Shown: in pieces, positions 50,576-59,594 of the stretch | How positions within the stretch are numbered: the stretch's first letter is position 1 | Layout: every line of letters starts with the position of its first letter | Program-made: the position numbers and the translations under genes | The notes under the pieces: generated by a model | What the model saw: the letters and a program-made list of their open reading frames with translations, nothing else | What the model was told of the DNA's origin: nothing | Database searches by the model: none | Origin: Thalassorhabdomicrobium marinisediminis | GTDB taxonomy: Bacteria; Pseudomonadota; Alphaproteobacteria; Rhodobacterales; Rhodobacteraceae | NCBI RefSeq assembly: GCF_003072065.1 | Contig: NZ_QCYG01000004.1 | Span: forward strand, 1-64,000 | Direction: 5' to 3' | Length of the DNA stretch: 64,000 nt

Positions 50576-51967
50576 TCAAGCGGCGCCGAGGCTGACCATG
50601 TTGCGGCCGCCGGATTTCGCAGCGTAGAGCGCGCCGTCGGCAGCGCTCATCACCTCATCGACCGAGCCGAAAACCTGCGACGCATCGTCAACGCTGTTCA
50701 GGCTGACGCCGACCGACATGGTAATGCGCAACTCTTGCCGGTCGGGGCCGACGAAGAACGGAGCCTCTCCGATCAGGGCGCACAGGCGTTCCGCGGTGCG
50801 GCGGGCATGGGCGGCGTCGCTGTGGGGAATCGCGACGAGAAACTCTTCCCCCCCGATGCGGGCCAGCAGGTCGACCGCGCGCAGATTGTCCTTCAGGCGG
50901 CCCGCCACCTGCTGCAGAACCTCATCCCCCGCCGCGTGGCCATATTGGTCGTTCACCGCTTTGAAGTGGTCGAGGTCCAGAACCATGACCGCGAATTGCC
51001 GGCCCGATGCCTCACTTTCTTGCGACAGGCGCGAGAGATGGGGCAGGGCGTAGCGGCGGTTGTAGACGCCGGTCAGCGGGTCGATGATTGCAGCCTCAAG
51101 CCCGGTTTTGACCGTTCGGCGCAGGGCGTCAGCCTCACGCTTCGATTTTAGCAGAACGGCGCAGCGGTGGGCAATCTCGTCCCGGTGGACCTGTGCTGTG
51201 ACGACGTTGTTCGCCCCCAGATCAAGCGCCATCGCTGCAGCCTGCTGCGCATCCGGCGGCAACAGCGCGAGGATGGCGGCGTGGCGGGTGCCGGACTGGC
51301 TGCGCAGATCGGACAGCAAGCGGTAGAACGCCGTGTCGTCGAATGGGCCTTGCCGCAGATCCAGCACGACGACATCGGCCTGCGCCGCTGCTCGCAGGTC
51401 CGATGCGAGTTGGTCGCAAGACAGATGCGTCACGCGGGTATTCGCCAGCCTGGGGCGCAGCGCTTCGGTGCCGTCCGCGACGCTCGCGTGGGTACTTGCC
51501 ACCACCAGCCTCGCCGGAGCCACGTAGGAGCCTGCAGCCTCGGCAAAGCCAAGGGCGCTGCGGGTGCCGTCGCGCAACTGCAGCTCAAGCCGGGCGTCGC
51601 GGGCGCGCAGCAGGCTGCGCAAGCGAGCCTGCAAAATATGATCGTCGAAGGGGCGTGTCAGAACGTCGTCGGCACCCGCCTCAAGCGCGAGGACGCGGTC
51701 GCGCGGGGTGGTGAAGCCGCCGGTGGCGATCACCGGGATGAGCGCGGTTTCTGGTGTGGCCTTGAGGGTGCGAAACGCGTCAAGCACCGCCTCGGTCTCG
51801 GAGCAGGTGTCCAGAATCACAAGGTCGGGCTTCGACACCTCAATCTCCTCCAGCGCCTCACCCAAGGTGGCGCAGGGACGCACGCGGTATTGCGCGGCCA
51901 AGAGCTTGACCTTGAGCACGATCCGGTTGGTGGCGACGCAATCCATGATAAGGATGTCACTGGCCAT
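50576..51967 (-). CDS. PleD-like diguanylate cyclase response regulator
   Basis: A 463-residue protein with the PleD plan: receiver 1 (residues 1-125, phosphoacceptor in LVILDTCSE), degenerate receiver 2 (about 155-290, VVVLDLRQG) and a GGDEF domain with GGEEF active site near residue 370. The inhibitory site RAVD stands exactly five residues before GGEEF, so product inhibition by c-di-GMP is expected. In the first receiver the usual acidic pair reads MDC, so one acidic residue is replaced. The start ATG 51967 gives MASDILIMDCVATNR; the frame opens 30 bases earlier. Divergent from the DUF3572-HAD pair. Confidence 0.85.
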   Translation of the reverse strand: MASDILIMDCVATNRIVLKVKLLAAQYRVRPCATLGEALEEIEVSKPDLVILDTCSETEAVLDAFRTLKATPETALIPVIATGGFTTPRDRVLALEAGADDVLTRPFDDHILQARLRSLLRARDARLELQLRDGTRSALGFAEAAGSYVAPARLVVASTHASVADGTEALRPRLANTRVTHLSCDQLASDLRAAAQADVVVLDLRQGPFDDTAFYRLLSDLRSQSGTRHAAILALLPPDAQQAAAMALDLGANNVVTAQVHRDEIAHRCAVLLKSKREADALRRTVKTGLEAAIIDPLTGVYNRRYALPHLSRLSQESEASGRQFAVMVLDLDHFKAVNDQYGHAAGDEVLQQVAGRLKDNLRAVDLLARIGGEEFLVAIPHSDAAHARRTAERLCALIGEAPFFVGPDRQELRITMSVGVSLNSVDDASQVFGSVDEVMSAADGALYAAKSGGRNMVSLGAA

Positions 51968-52064
51968 TCTTGCAATCCTCTGATTTGAACGGGTCACGCG
52001 GTGGACGCGTCAAGTCTGTCAACGAATGGTTAAGAAACCCTTTCCGATTTGGTAATGATCCTGA

Positions 52065-52343
52065 ATGAGCCCTGAACACGCCGAACATATCGCCATCCTT
52101 GCGCTGGGGTGGTTGGCCGAAGACGATGATCTGCTGTCGGTCTTCCTTGGAGCCTCGGGGGCGCAGGCCGATGGACTGCGCGCGCAGGCTAAAGATCCTG
52201 CGTTCCTCGCCTCGGTTCTGGAGTTCCTGACGATGGACGATGCCTGGGTGATCGCGTTCTGCGATGCGAACCAGTTGAAATATGAGGATCCCTTGGCCGC
52301 ACGCTATGCGCTGCCGGGGGCGGAGGCAGTGCATTGGACATAG
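52065..52343 (+). CDS. DUF3572 family protein
   Basis: A 92-residue helical protein (HAEHIAILALGWLAEDDDLLSVFLGASG; VLEFLTMDDAWVIAFCDA) matching the short alphaproteobacterial DUF3572 family of unknown function. In many relatives it lies near a PleD-type gene, as here. Its last codons overlap the TTG start of the HAD gene, suggesting coupled translation. Confidence 0.8.
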   Translation: MSPEHAEHIAILALGWLAEDDDLLSVFLGASGAQADGLRAQAKDPAFLASVLEFLTMDDAWVIAFCDANQLKYEDPLAARYALPGAEAVHWT

Positions 52344-53038
52344 ACAGCTCGGCGATCCGGGGGATCGTCTTCGACAAGGACGGCACGCTGTTCGATTTCA
52401 ACGCCACCTGGCGGGCCTGGGCACGGGATCTGCTGCATGCGGAGACCGAAGGCGCGCCAGAGCGTCTGCAACCGCTGGCCGATGCGCTGGGCTATGATCT
52501 GGCGCAGGACCGGTTCCGCAAGGACAGTCTGGTGATCGCGGCGACGGTGTCCGAGGTCGTCGATGCGGCCTTGCCCCATCTGGCCGACACCGACCCGGCC
52601 CCCGCGATCGCGCGGTTCAACGCCGCCGCCGCCCGCGCGCCGCAGGTCGAGGCCACGCCGCTTATCGCTTTCCTGACCCGGCTGCGCCAGGCGGGGCTGA
52701 AGCTGGGGGTCGCCACCAACGACGCGGAAACGCCTGCCCGCGCCCATCTGGACGCGGCACGGGTCAGCGCCTTGTTCGATTTCATCGCAGGGTCTGACAG
52801 CGGCTTCGGCGGTAAGCCCGAGGTGGGCCAGCTGCGTGAGTTCTGCCGCGTGACCGGATTGCGCCCCGAGCACTGCGCCATGGTGGGCGACAGCACCCAC
52901 GATCTGCACGCCGGACGCGCGGCGGGGATGGTCACGGTGGCGGTTCTGACCGGCGTGGCAGAGCGGGCCGATCTGGCCCCCCATGCGGATGTTGTGCTGG
53001 ACAGCATCGCCGATTTGCCGGGCTGGCTGGGCCTCTAG
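52334..53038 (+). CDS. HAD-superfamily phosphatase (phosphoglycolate phosphatase-like)
   Basis: A 234-residue HAD hydrolase: motif I VFDKDGTLFDF (residues 12-22), motif II LGVATNDAETPAR, motif III lysine in GGKPEVGQLREF and motif IV MVGDSTHDLHAGRAAGM. The cap between motifs I and II is a helical C1 cap as in phosphoglycolate phosphatases. DKDGT in place of the more common DLDGT marks a subgroup in which substrate is less certain. The start is TTG 52334, overlapping the DUF3572 stop. Confidence 0.85.
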   Translation: MDIDSSAIRGIVFDKDGTLFDFNATWRAWARDLLHAETEGAPERLQPLADALGYDLAQDRFRKDSLVIAATVSEVVDAALPHLADTDPAPAIARFNAAAARAPQVEATPLIAFLTRLRQAGLKLGVATNDAETPARAHLDAARVSALFDFIAGSDSGFGGKPEVGQLREFCRVTGLRPEHCAMVGDSTHDLHAGRAAGMVTVAVLTGVAERADLAPHADVVLDSIADLPGWLGL

Positions 53039-53141
53039 CCGCCCCCGCGCGCAGGATGCGACACGCAATGTCGCAAATCGCGCCGCATCTGCCGCCGCTG
53101 CGCTGTCAGTCTCAAGGTATCCCGCACAGGAGCCTGCAGCC

Positions 53142-54713
53142 ATGACTGACGCACCCCGCGAACCTGCCCCGAAACGCCGCCGCGCCGGAGGCCGCGCCGC
53201 CACTGCCGCCAAACGCCGGACCGGCGGTCTGAACCAGATACCGTGGCGGGTGCCGCGCAATCTGGACCGGCCGATTGAACCTCTGGATGCAGAGGGCGTG
53301 CAGGCGATCCATGACGGGGCCATGCGGATCCTTGAGGACATCGGCATCGAATTCCTCAACCCCGAAGCGCTGGCGCTGTTCAAAGAGGCAGGCTGCACCG
53401 TAGCGGGCACCAACGTCCGGATGGGGCGGGATTGGGTGCAGGAGATGGTCGCCCGCGCGCCGGCGCAGTTCGACATCACGCCGCGCAATCCGGAGCGCAG
53501 GATCACGCTGGGCGGCGGGCATATGGTCTTTGGCAACGTGTCCTCACCGCCCAATTACTTCGACCTCGAGATTGGCAAGAAGGTCAGCGGCAGCCGCGCG
53601 CAATGCGCCAATTTCTACCGGCTGACCCAGTATTTCAACTGCATCCATTTCTCGGGCGGCTATCCGGTAGAGCCGGTGGACGTGCACCCCAGTGTGCGGC
53701 ATCTGGACGTGATCTTCGACAAGTTGACCCTGACGGACAAGGTCGCCCACGCCTATTCGCTTGGGCCGGAACGGATCGAGGACGTGATGGAGATGGTGCG
53801 CATTTCCGGAGGCTGGACCGAAGAGGAGTTCGCAGCCAGCCCGAAGATGTTCACCAATATCAACTCGACCTCACCGCTCAAGCACGACATTCCCATGATC
53901 GACGGCTGCTTGCGCAGCATCCGGCGGGGGCAGGCGGTGGTGGTGACCCCGTTTACACTGGCGGGCGCCATGGCGCCGGTGACCCTGTCCGGCGCGGTGT
54001 CTCTGTCAATCGCCGAGGCTCTGTCGGCGATTGCGCTGTTCCAGCATGTCCGGCCCGGCGCGGCCTGCGTCCTTGGCACCTTCACCAGCAATGTCGACAT
54101 GAAATCCGGCGCGCCCGCCTTCGGGACACCGGAATACATGCGCGCGACGCAGATGACGGGCCAGATGGCGCGGTTCTACGGCCTGCCGATGCGGGCTTCA
54201 GGCGTCTGTGCGGCCAATGTCCCGGACGGGCAGGCCATGTGGGAGACGTCCAATTCCCTGTGGTCCGCCGTCCAGTCGGGCACGAACATGGTCTATCACG
54301 CGGCAGGCTGGCTTGAGGGCGGGCTCATCGCCTCGCCCGAGAAGTTCGTCATGGATTGCGAGGTGGTGCAGATGATCCAGCGCTACATGGAGCCCGCCGT
54401 GGTGGCGACCGGGCCAGGGGAGATCGCCTTCGACGCGGTCCGCGAAGTGGGGTCGAGCGGGCATTACTTCGGCATTCAGCACACGCAGGACCGGTATGAA
54501 GACGCGTTCTATGAGCCCTTCCTTTCGGACTGGCGCAATTTCGAGGCTTGGGAGGAGGCGGGCGCGATCTGGACCGCGGAACGGGCGCACCGGATCTTCA
54601 AAGAGGTTCTGGCCGACTACGAAGCGCCGCCGATGGAGGCCGCGATCCGGTCCGAGCTGGAGGATTTCGTGGCACGCCGAAAAGCCGAAGGCGGCGCGCC
54701 GACGGATTTCTGA
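53142..54713 (+). CDS. MttB-superfamily methyltransferase, non-pyrrolysine
   Basis: A 523-residue trimethylamine methyltransferase-family (MttB/MtgB) protein. There is a basic N-terminal extension (KRRRAGGRAATAAKRR), then IHDGAMRILEDIGIEFLNPEA and a barrel with VFGNVSSPPNYFDLEIGKK, GGYPVEP, TSPLKHDI and GTFTSNVDMKSGAPAFGTPE. No amber codon interrupts the frame, so it lacks pyrrolysine and should not use trimethylamine itself. Characterised non-Pyl members demethylate glycine betaine or other quaternary amines onto a corrinoid protein. The nearby operon makes glycine betaine from carnitine, so that substrate is plausible. No corrinoid-binding partner is in the window. ATG 53142 follows AGGAG. 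Confidence 0.8.
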   Translation: MTDAPREPAPKRRRAGGRAATAAKRRTGGLNQIPWRVPRNLDRPIEPLDAEGVQAIHDGAMRILEDIGIEFLNPEALALFKEAGCTVAGTNVRMGRDWVQEMVARAPAQFDITPRNPERRITLGGGHMVFGNVSSPPNYFDLEIGKKVSGSRAQCANFYRLTQYFNCIHFSGGYPVEPVDVHPSVRHLDVIFDKLTLTDKVAHAYSLGPERIEDVMEMVRISGGWTEEEFAASPKMFTNINSTSPLKHDIPMIDGCLRSIRRGQAVVVTPFTLAGAMAPVTLSGAVSLSIAEALSAIALFQHVRPGAACVLGTFTSNVDMKSGAPAFGTPEYMRATQMTGQMARFYGLPMRASGVCAANVPDGQAMWETSNSLWSAVQSGTNMVYHAAGWLEGGLIASPEKFVMDCEVVQMIQRYMEPAVVATGPGEIAFDAVREVGSSGHYFGIQHTQDRYEDAFYEPFLSDWRNFEAWEEAGAIWTAERAHRIFKEVLADYEAPPMEAAIRSELEDFVARRKAEGGAPTDF

Positions 54714-54759
54714 CGGGGCGGAAGGTTTGTCCGTTGGGGGAAACCCGCAGCGGGGCGAT

Positions 54760-54822
54760 GGGGGGATCCTCCCCCCGGGCGCGGGGCGCCCGCCCCCCTG
54801 AGGTATTTGCGAACCAGAGAAG
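54760..54822 (+). repeat. Diverged intergenic repeat R4 with GC-rich hairpins
   Basis: GGGGGGATCCTCCCCCC and GGGCGCGGGGCGCCC precede CCCCCCTGAGGTATTTGCGA and ACCAGAGAAGG. The tail (GGTATTTGC..CAGAGAAG) is a variant of the GGATATTT...AAGCAAAGATG repeats R1-R3, and again it abuts a gene end (znuA). Confidence 0.55.
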
Positions 54823-54825
54823 GGC

Positions 54826-55752
54826 TTAGTCGCCGATGCAGCTTGAATAGGCGTCGGCCAGCGCGGTGAGCGTGTTTTCATAGTGGTCCGGTCCGGGGTC
54901 GAGCGTGCGGCCGAGGGGATCGACGGTCGCCGTGCGCACATCCGTGCCTTCGGTGAGCAGCGCGGTCCAGCGGTCGGAGGCGGCGATGTCGGTGAGCACG
55001 CAGGCGATGGAGCCGGAGCGGACGCGATTCTGCAGTGCTGCTAGGCGGTCGGGCGTCGGCGGCTGGTCATCTACGAGCGTGACAACTCCTGCAGCAGGCC
55101 GGTCATAGCGGGCGCCGAAATACTGGAAGGCGTCGTGGGGCACGACGAAGGCCCGGTCGGGGAGGACTGCGAGTTGCGCGGCGATGCGGGTGTCCAGCGC
55201 CTCGAGCTTGGCGCGGGTCGTCTCGGCGTTCTGGGCGTAGCGTTCCGCGTTGTCCGGGTCGGCTGTGACCAATGCGTCCTGCACATGCTGCACCCAGTGG
55301 GCGGCAATCTGCGGATCGAGCCAAGCATGGGGGTCGATCTGACCCGCTTCATGGTTGTGCGCGTGGTCGTGCGAATGGTCGTGGTCGTCCGCATGGTCCG
55401 CCTCTGCTGTGCGGTCCTGCACTGTAAGCGGCGTCCAGCCGGGCGCTTCCAACAGGGTGAGCTGCGCAGCCTCAGGCGCCAGCGAGGTCAGCGCATCGTC
55501 CAGCCAAGGTGTCAGGGCAGGGCCCATCCAGATGATAAGGTCCGCCGTCTGCAAAGCCTCGGCCTGACGGAAGGTGAACTGGAAATGATGGGCCGAGCTC
55601 GCGCCGTCCACCAACAGTTCGACCTCGGCGGCGTCCCCCGCGATCTGGCTGATAAGGGAGTGCACCGGGGCGATGTCGGTGACGATCCGCAGGGGCTCGG
55701 CCCGGGTGAGTGAGGGGAGAACGGCGAGAAGTAGGGGAAGCAGGGGGCGCAT
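54826..55752 (-). CDS. znuA: Zinc ABC transporter substrate-binding protein
   Basis: A 308-residue periplasmic zinc receptor. The signal peptide spans residues 1-18 (cut at TRA-EP). Zinc-binding histidines lie in GASSAHHFQFT and IDPHAWLDPQ, and between them is a His/Asp-rich loop (DHADDHDHSHDHAHNHEAG, residues 118-136), the hallmark of ZnuA. Divergent from zur-znuC-znuB over a 68-base spacer with a Zur box, so zinc excess should silence both directions. Confidence 0.95.
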   Translation of the reverse strand: MRPLLPLLLAVLPSLTRAEPLRIVTDIAPVHSLISQIAGDAAEVELLVDGASSAHHFQFTFRQAEALQTADLIIWMGPALTPWLDDALTSLAPEAAQLTLLEAPGWTPLTVQDRTAEADHADDHDHSHDHAHNHEAGQIDPHAWLDPQIAAHWVQHVQDALVTADPDNAERYAQNAETTRAKLEALDTRIAAQLAVLPDRAFVVPHDAFQYFGARYDRPAAGVVTLVDDQPPTPDRLAALQNRVRSGSIACVLTDIAASDRWTALLTEGTDVRTATVDPLGRTLDPGPDHYENTLTALADAYSSCIGD

Positions 55753-55790
55753 GGAAACCTCTTGTCATGGATCGGTGGGGCGGCTATAAA

Positions 55791-55808
55791 TGATACGTTA
55801 TAACATCA
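55791..55808. promoter_or_regulatory. Zur box in the znuA/zur divergent promoter
   Basis: TGATACGTTATAACATCA has a palindromic core GTTATAAC with TGAT/ATCA ends, a good match to alphaproteobacterial Zur operators. It lies 39 bases before znuA and 12 before zur. Confidence 0.8.
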
Positions 55809-55820
55809 CAAGAGGCGACG

Positions 55821-56294
55821 GTGACAAAAGCACACGGAACCGAATTTCGAGATCATGACCACAGAGCCTGCGTGCGTGACGCTCTGACTGAAGCCGTGGC
55901 CACCTGTGCCGCGGACGGTTTGCGTCTGACGCCGGTGCGGCGTCGCACGTTGGAGATCCTGCTCGAGGCGCACGAAGCGATGGGCGCTTATGAGGTGCTG
56001 GCGCGACTGGATGCCGAGGGCTTCGGCTCGAAGCCGCCCGTCGCCTATCGCGCTTTGGGGTTTCTGGTCGATGCGGGGTTGGCGCACCGGGTCGAGCGGT
56101 TGAACGCCTTCGTCGCCTGTTCCCGCCCCGGCGCGGCCCATGATCCGGCCTTCATGATCTGCAACGGCTGCGGCACGGTGGCCGAGGGTGAGGCCGATGC
56201 GGCGCTGCACCGCTCGGCTGCGGCGGCAGGCTTTCGCATCGAGCGCACGGTGCTCGAGGTCGAGGGCCTGTGCCCCGCCTGTCAGGCGGTCTGA
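55821..56294 (+). CDS. zur: Zinc uptake regulator Zur (Fur family)
   Basis: A 157-residue Fur-family repressor. The winged-helix N-terminus has RLTPVRRRTLEILLEAHEAMGAYEVL and KPPVAYRALGFLVDAGLAHRVE, then ICNGCGTV and GLCPACQ, the structural zinc cysteine pairs. GTG 55821 follows AGAGGCG. It is the first gene of zur-znuC-znuB and its stop overlaps the znuC start (TGATG). It probably represses its own operon and znuA through the adjacent box. Confidence 0.9.
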   Translation: MTKAHGTEFRDHDHRACVRDALTEAVATCAADGLRLTPVRRRTLEILLEAHEAMGAYEVLARLDAEGFGSKPPVAYRALGFLVDAGLAHRVERLNAFVACSRPGAAHDPAFMICNGCGTVAEGEADAALHRSAAAAGFRIERTVLEVEGLCPACQAV

Positions 56295-57058
56295 TGTCCT
56301 TGATCACGGCCGAGAATATCGAGGTGCGCAACGGCGGCACACGCGCCCTGTTCGGGGTGTCACTGGCGCTGGAAGCGCGTGAGATCGTCACCGTCGTCGG
56401 GCCGAACGGATCGGGCAAATCCACGCTGATGCGGGCGCTGATCGGGGCGGTGCCTTTGCAAGCGGGGCGGATCACCCGCAGGCCGGGGCTTCGGATCGGC
56501 TATGTGCCGCAGACGTTGCATATCGACCGTGCGTTGCCGATGACCGTGCGGCGGTTCCTCAACCTGCCCAATCGGGTCGGGCGGGCGGCGGCGCGGGCCG
56601 CTTTGGCGCGCACCGGGGTCGAAGCTCTGGAGCAGCGCCAGCTTGCGGGCCTCTCGGGGGGGCAGTTGCAACGGGTGCTGCTGGCGCGGGCCATCCTGAA
56701 CGCGCCGCACCTGCTGGTGCTGGATGAGCCGACGCAGGGGTTGGATCAACCGGCGTCTGCGTCCTTTTACCGGCTGATCGAAGCGCTGCGCGATGAGATG
56801 GGCTGCGCAGTGCTGATGGTCAGTCACGAATTGCACGTTGTGATGTCGGCCACGGACCGGGTGATCTGTCTCAACGGGCACATCTGCTGCGAAGGCACGC
56901 CCGATGTGGTCACCGCTGCGCCCGCCTACCGCGAGCTGTTCGGCACGGGGACAGGCGGGGCGCTGGCGCTGTATCGGCACGAGCATGACCACGCGCACGA
57001 TCATCCCCATGGGCACGCGGACGCCCCCTGCCACGATCACGGAGACCACGGCGCATGA
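56294..57058 (+). CDS. znuC: Zinc ABC transporter ATPase with His-rich tail
   Basis: A 254-residue ATPase: Walker A GPNGSGKST (about residue 37), Q-loop YVPQTL, signature LSGGQLQRVLLARAIL, Walker B LLVLDEPTQGLD and switch histidine MVSHELHVV. The last 26 residues are mostly His and Asp (HEHDHAHDHPHGHADAP and HDHGDHGA), a possible zinc buffer or sensor on the cytoplasmic side. The start ATG overlaps the zur stop; the end overlaps znuB by four bases. Confidence 0.95.
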   Translation: MSLITAENIEVRNGGTRALFGVSLALEAREIVTVVGPNGSGKSTLMRALIGAVPLQAGRITRRPGLRIGYVPQTLHIDRALPMTVRRFLNLPNRVGRAAARAALARTGVEALEQRQLAGLSGGQLQRVLLARAILNAPHLLVLDEPTQGLDQPASASFYRLIEALRDEMGCAVLMVSHELHVVMSATDRVICLNGHICCEGTPDVVTAAPAYRELFGTGTGGALALYRHEHDHAHDHPHGHADAPCHDHGDHGA

Positions 57059-57849
57059 GCTTGCTGGACGATTTCATGGTGCGCGCGGTGCTGGCTGCCG
57101 TGGGCACGGCGCTGGCCTGCGGCGCGCTGGGCTGTTTCGTGGTCTGGCGGCGCATGGCCTATTTCGGCGATGCGACGGCTCATGCCGCCATTCTGGGCGT
57201 AGCACTGGCGCTTGCGTTCTCGGTCTGGGTGCCGCTGGGCGTTCTGATCGTGGCGCTGGCGATGGGGGTGCTGGTGGGCACCTATGCCAGTGACACGATC
57301 ACGCCGGACAGTCTTTTGGGGGTCCTGTCGCACAGTGCGTTGGCGCTGGGGCTGGTGACGGTCTCTCTCTTGCCGCAGGCGCGGGTGAACCTTGACGCCT
57401 ATCTGTTCGGGGACATTCTGGTGGTCCGGCCGCTGGACCTTGCGGTGATCTGGATCGGGGCGGCGGTGGTTCTGGGCCTGCTGGCGTGGCGCTGGCAGGC
57501 GCTGCTGGCGGAGGTGCTGTCAGGCGATCTTGCCTATGCCTCGGGGTTGAACCCGAAGCGCGACCGGTTGATGCTCACGCTGTTGATCGCCGCCGTGGTG
57601 GCCGTGTCGATCAAGGTCGTCGGGGCCTTGCTGATCACGGCGATGCTGGTGATCCCGGCTGCCGCCGCGCGGCTCATCGCCCGGGGGCCCGAAGCGATGG
57701 CGGCTTTGGCCACCCTGATCGGCATCGCGGCCGCTATCGGCGGGTTGTTCGCGGCGCGGACGCTGGGCACCCCGGCAGGGCCGTCGATTATTTGCGGTGC
57801 AGCTGCGTTGTTTCTGGTGATGTCGATGGTCGCGCGGCTGCGCGGTTAG
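57055..57849 (+). CDS. znuB: Zinc ABC transporter permease
   Basis: A 264-residue membrane permease of the ABC-3 family with eight or nine helices. Family blocks include [26 protein letters not shown] (the DATAHA-type motif near residue 40), FGDILVV and [20 protein letters not shown]. It ends the zur operon; its TAG overlaps the convergent dtd stop codon by two bases. Confidence 0.95.
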   Translation: MSLLDDFMVRAVLAAVGTALACGALGCFVVWRRMAYFGDATAHAAILGVALALAFSVWVPLGVLIVALAMGVLVGTYASDTITPDSLLGVLSHSALALGLVTVSLLPQARVNLDAYLFGDILVVRPLDLAVIWIGAAVVLGLLAWRWQALLAEVLSGDLAYASGLNPKRDRLMLTLLIAAVVAVSIKVVGALLITAMLVIPAAAARLIARGPEAMAALATLIGIAAAIGGLFAARTLGTPAGPSIICGAAALFLVMSMVARLRG

Positions 57850-58286
57850 GTATCGGTGTCCAGCCAGATCGTGACGGGGCCGTCGTTCACAAGGCTCACC
57901 GCCATGTCGGCGCCGAACCGACCGGTCTGGGTCGGGACATGCTTGCCAAGTTCGGCGGCGAAGGCTTCATAAAGACGTTCGCCCTCGGCCGGGGCGGCGG
58001 CCGCAGAAAAGCCGGGGCGGTTGCCGCGTGACGTGTCGGCGGCCAGCGTGAACTGGCTGATGACCAGAGCTTCGCCGCCTATGTCCACAAGCGAGCGGTT
58101 CATGCGGCCTTCATCGTCCTTGAAGATGCGCAGTTTGGAGATTTTCGCGGCGAGTTTGGCGGGCAGCGCGTCCCCGTCGCCCTGCATTGCGCAGACCAGA
58201 ACCAGAACGCCCGGGCCGCATTGCCCGACCAGCGCGCCATCCACATGCACCTGCGCCTGCGTGACCCGTTGGATCAGCGCCCTCAT
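57846..58286 (-). CDS. dtd: D-aminoacyl-tRNA deacylase
   Basis: A 146-residue Dtd that hydrolyses D-amino acids from mischarged tRNAs. The active-site motifs [18 protein letters not shown] (SQFTL) and [11 protein letters not shown] (the GP dipeptide motif) are both present. The frame is open to 58376, but ATG 58286 gives the canonical [11 protein letters not shown] start. Convergent with znuB, stops overlapping. Confidence 0.95.
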   Translation of the reverse strand: MRALIQRVTQAQVHVDGALVGQCGPGVLVLVCAMQGDGDALPAKLAAKISKLRIFKDDEGRMNRSLVDIGGEALVISQFTLAADTSRGNRPGFSAAAAPAEGERLYEAFAAELGKHVPTQTGRFGADMAVSLVNDGPVTIWLDTDT

Positions 58287-58341
58287 GCCCGGACCCCTGT
58301 CGCACCGCGCTGCAAGACGCGGGCTTTGTCGACGGTTCGGG

Positions 58342-59463
58342 TCATTGGCTGTTCGCCATGACGAACCCGACCGCACCGGCGACGATCAGCCCGAGGATCA
58401 CGGCAAAAGCGATCTTGACCGCCGAGTAGGGGCGTTCGCCCTGCACCAGTCCCGTGCGCCCGTTGACGACGAAGCGGTAGGTCTTGCCCTGATATTTGTA
58501 AGCCGCCATCCAGACCGGCAGGAGCACGTGCTTGAAGGTGAGCGTGCCGATCCGCGTGTCGACCGAGGCCACGCGCTGGGTGTCGCCGCCGATGTCGAAC
58601 TTCACGTCACGATGAATGATCTGGTCCATCTTCACGCGGGCCTCCTTGAAGGCCTCTTCCAGCTCGACCTGATAGCCTTCGGCGCGGAAGCCGGCGAGAA
58701 ATTCCGGCTGATAGGGCTCCATCGCCGAGAGGTCCCAAGGCTCGAGCGCGTCGGTGTATTGTTTGGGCAGGCTGTGTGAGCCGAGGACAAGCACATCGTC
58801 AAAGAACCGCGCCACGCGTCCGGTCACGCTGCGCCAGCGGGTCTTGCGCACGCGGACCTGCTGGCGTTTGCCGTCGCGCATGACCGTGCGCGTCTGGTAG
58901 TAGTAGGTGCCGCGCTGGCCGCTGTATTGGCTTTGGGTGTCGGCATCGAAGGTCCAGTAGGGGACATAGATGCCGTTCATCCGCCGCCCCTTGCGCGCGT
59001 ATTGCTGCACGCCATTCGGCGCAAACCACAGCCCACCAAGCCAGTCGGTCAGATGTTTGCGTGCTTGCGCTTCGTCAAAGGCAAAGGGCAGCAGGCCCTT
59101 GGGCTTAATGTGTCGGTGAATGCCCGTGTCGGCCACCAGCGGGGTCGCACAGAAGGGGCATTCGGTGCTGTGGACATCGGCCTCGAACTCGATCTGGGCG
59201 CCGCAGTTGGGGCATTGGGTGACGCGGGTTTCCTCGATCTCGGCTTCGGGGACGTTGCCGTCGATGGCGCTGCGAAAGTCCAGCTCGACAAGGCTGCCGC
59301 CGCGCCAGGGCCCTTCGGTGATTTCATGTGTGTTGCCGCAGTGGTCGCAGATCAAGCGGTCCTGACCGGGATCAAAGCGCATGTCCGCGCCACAATTGTC
59401 GCAGGGAAACCGGTATTCCTTGGTCGGGGCGGGGGGCGCATCGGGCGTGTCGAACGTTTCCAT
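58342..59463 (-). CDS. Double zinc-ribbon membrane protein (YdjG-like)
   Basis: A 373-residue protein. Two zinc ribbons lie at the N-terminus (CDNCGADM...CDHCGNTHE and [11 protein letters not shown]...CPFCATPLV). A large soluble domain follows with [22 protein letters not shown] and [17 protein letters not shown], and one C-terminal transmembrane helix ([17 protein letters not shown]). Automatic pipelines sometimes call such proteins primosomal helicase-like because of the ribbons, but no helicase motif exists. B. subtilis YdjG, encoded with an SPFH protein YdjI and a PspA-type protein, has a comparable build. It is the last gene of the minus-strand envelope operon. ATG 59463 is chosen. Confidence 0.7.
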   Translation of the reverse strand: METFDTPDAPPAPTKEYRFPCDNCGADMRFDPGQDRLICDHCGNTHEITEGPWRGGSLVELDFRSAIDGNVPEAEIEETRVTQCPNCGAQIEFEADVHSTECPFCATPLVADTGIHRHIKPKGLLPFAFDEAQARKHLTDWLGGLWFAPNGVQQYARKGRRMNGIYVPYWTFDADTQSQYSGQRGTYYYQTRTVMRDGKRQQVRVRKTRWRSVTGRVARFFDDVLVLGSHSLPKQYTDALEPWDLSAMEPYQPEFLAGFRAEGYQVELEEAFKEARVKMDQIIHRDVKFDIGGDTQRVASVDTRIGTLTFKHVLLPVWMAAYKYQGKTYRFVVNGRTGLVQGERPYSAVKIAFAVILGLIVAGAVGFVMANSQ

Positions 59464-59594
59464 GGGCAGACGATAGCGGTGAATGGGCGGCGGGGCCACT
59501 GGTTGGAGCGCACGGGCGGGGTGATTTTAGCGGCGCGCCGGTTCAGGACGGGCAACGCCACCCCCGGCGGGGCGGCGTTGCCTTAGCAGACTCT

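Noticed and set aside
53142-54713. Pyrrolysine-containing trimethylamine methyltransferase
   Set aside because: The frame has no internal amber codon at any place; it is the non-pyrrolysine branch of the family.
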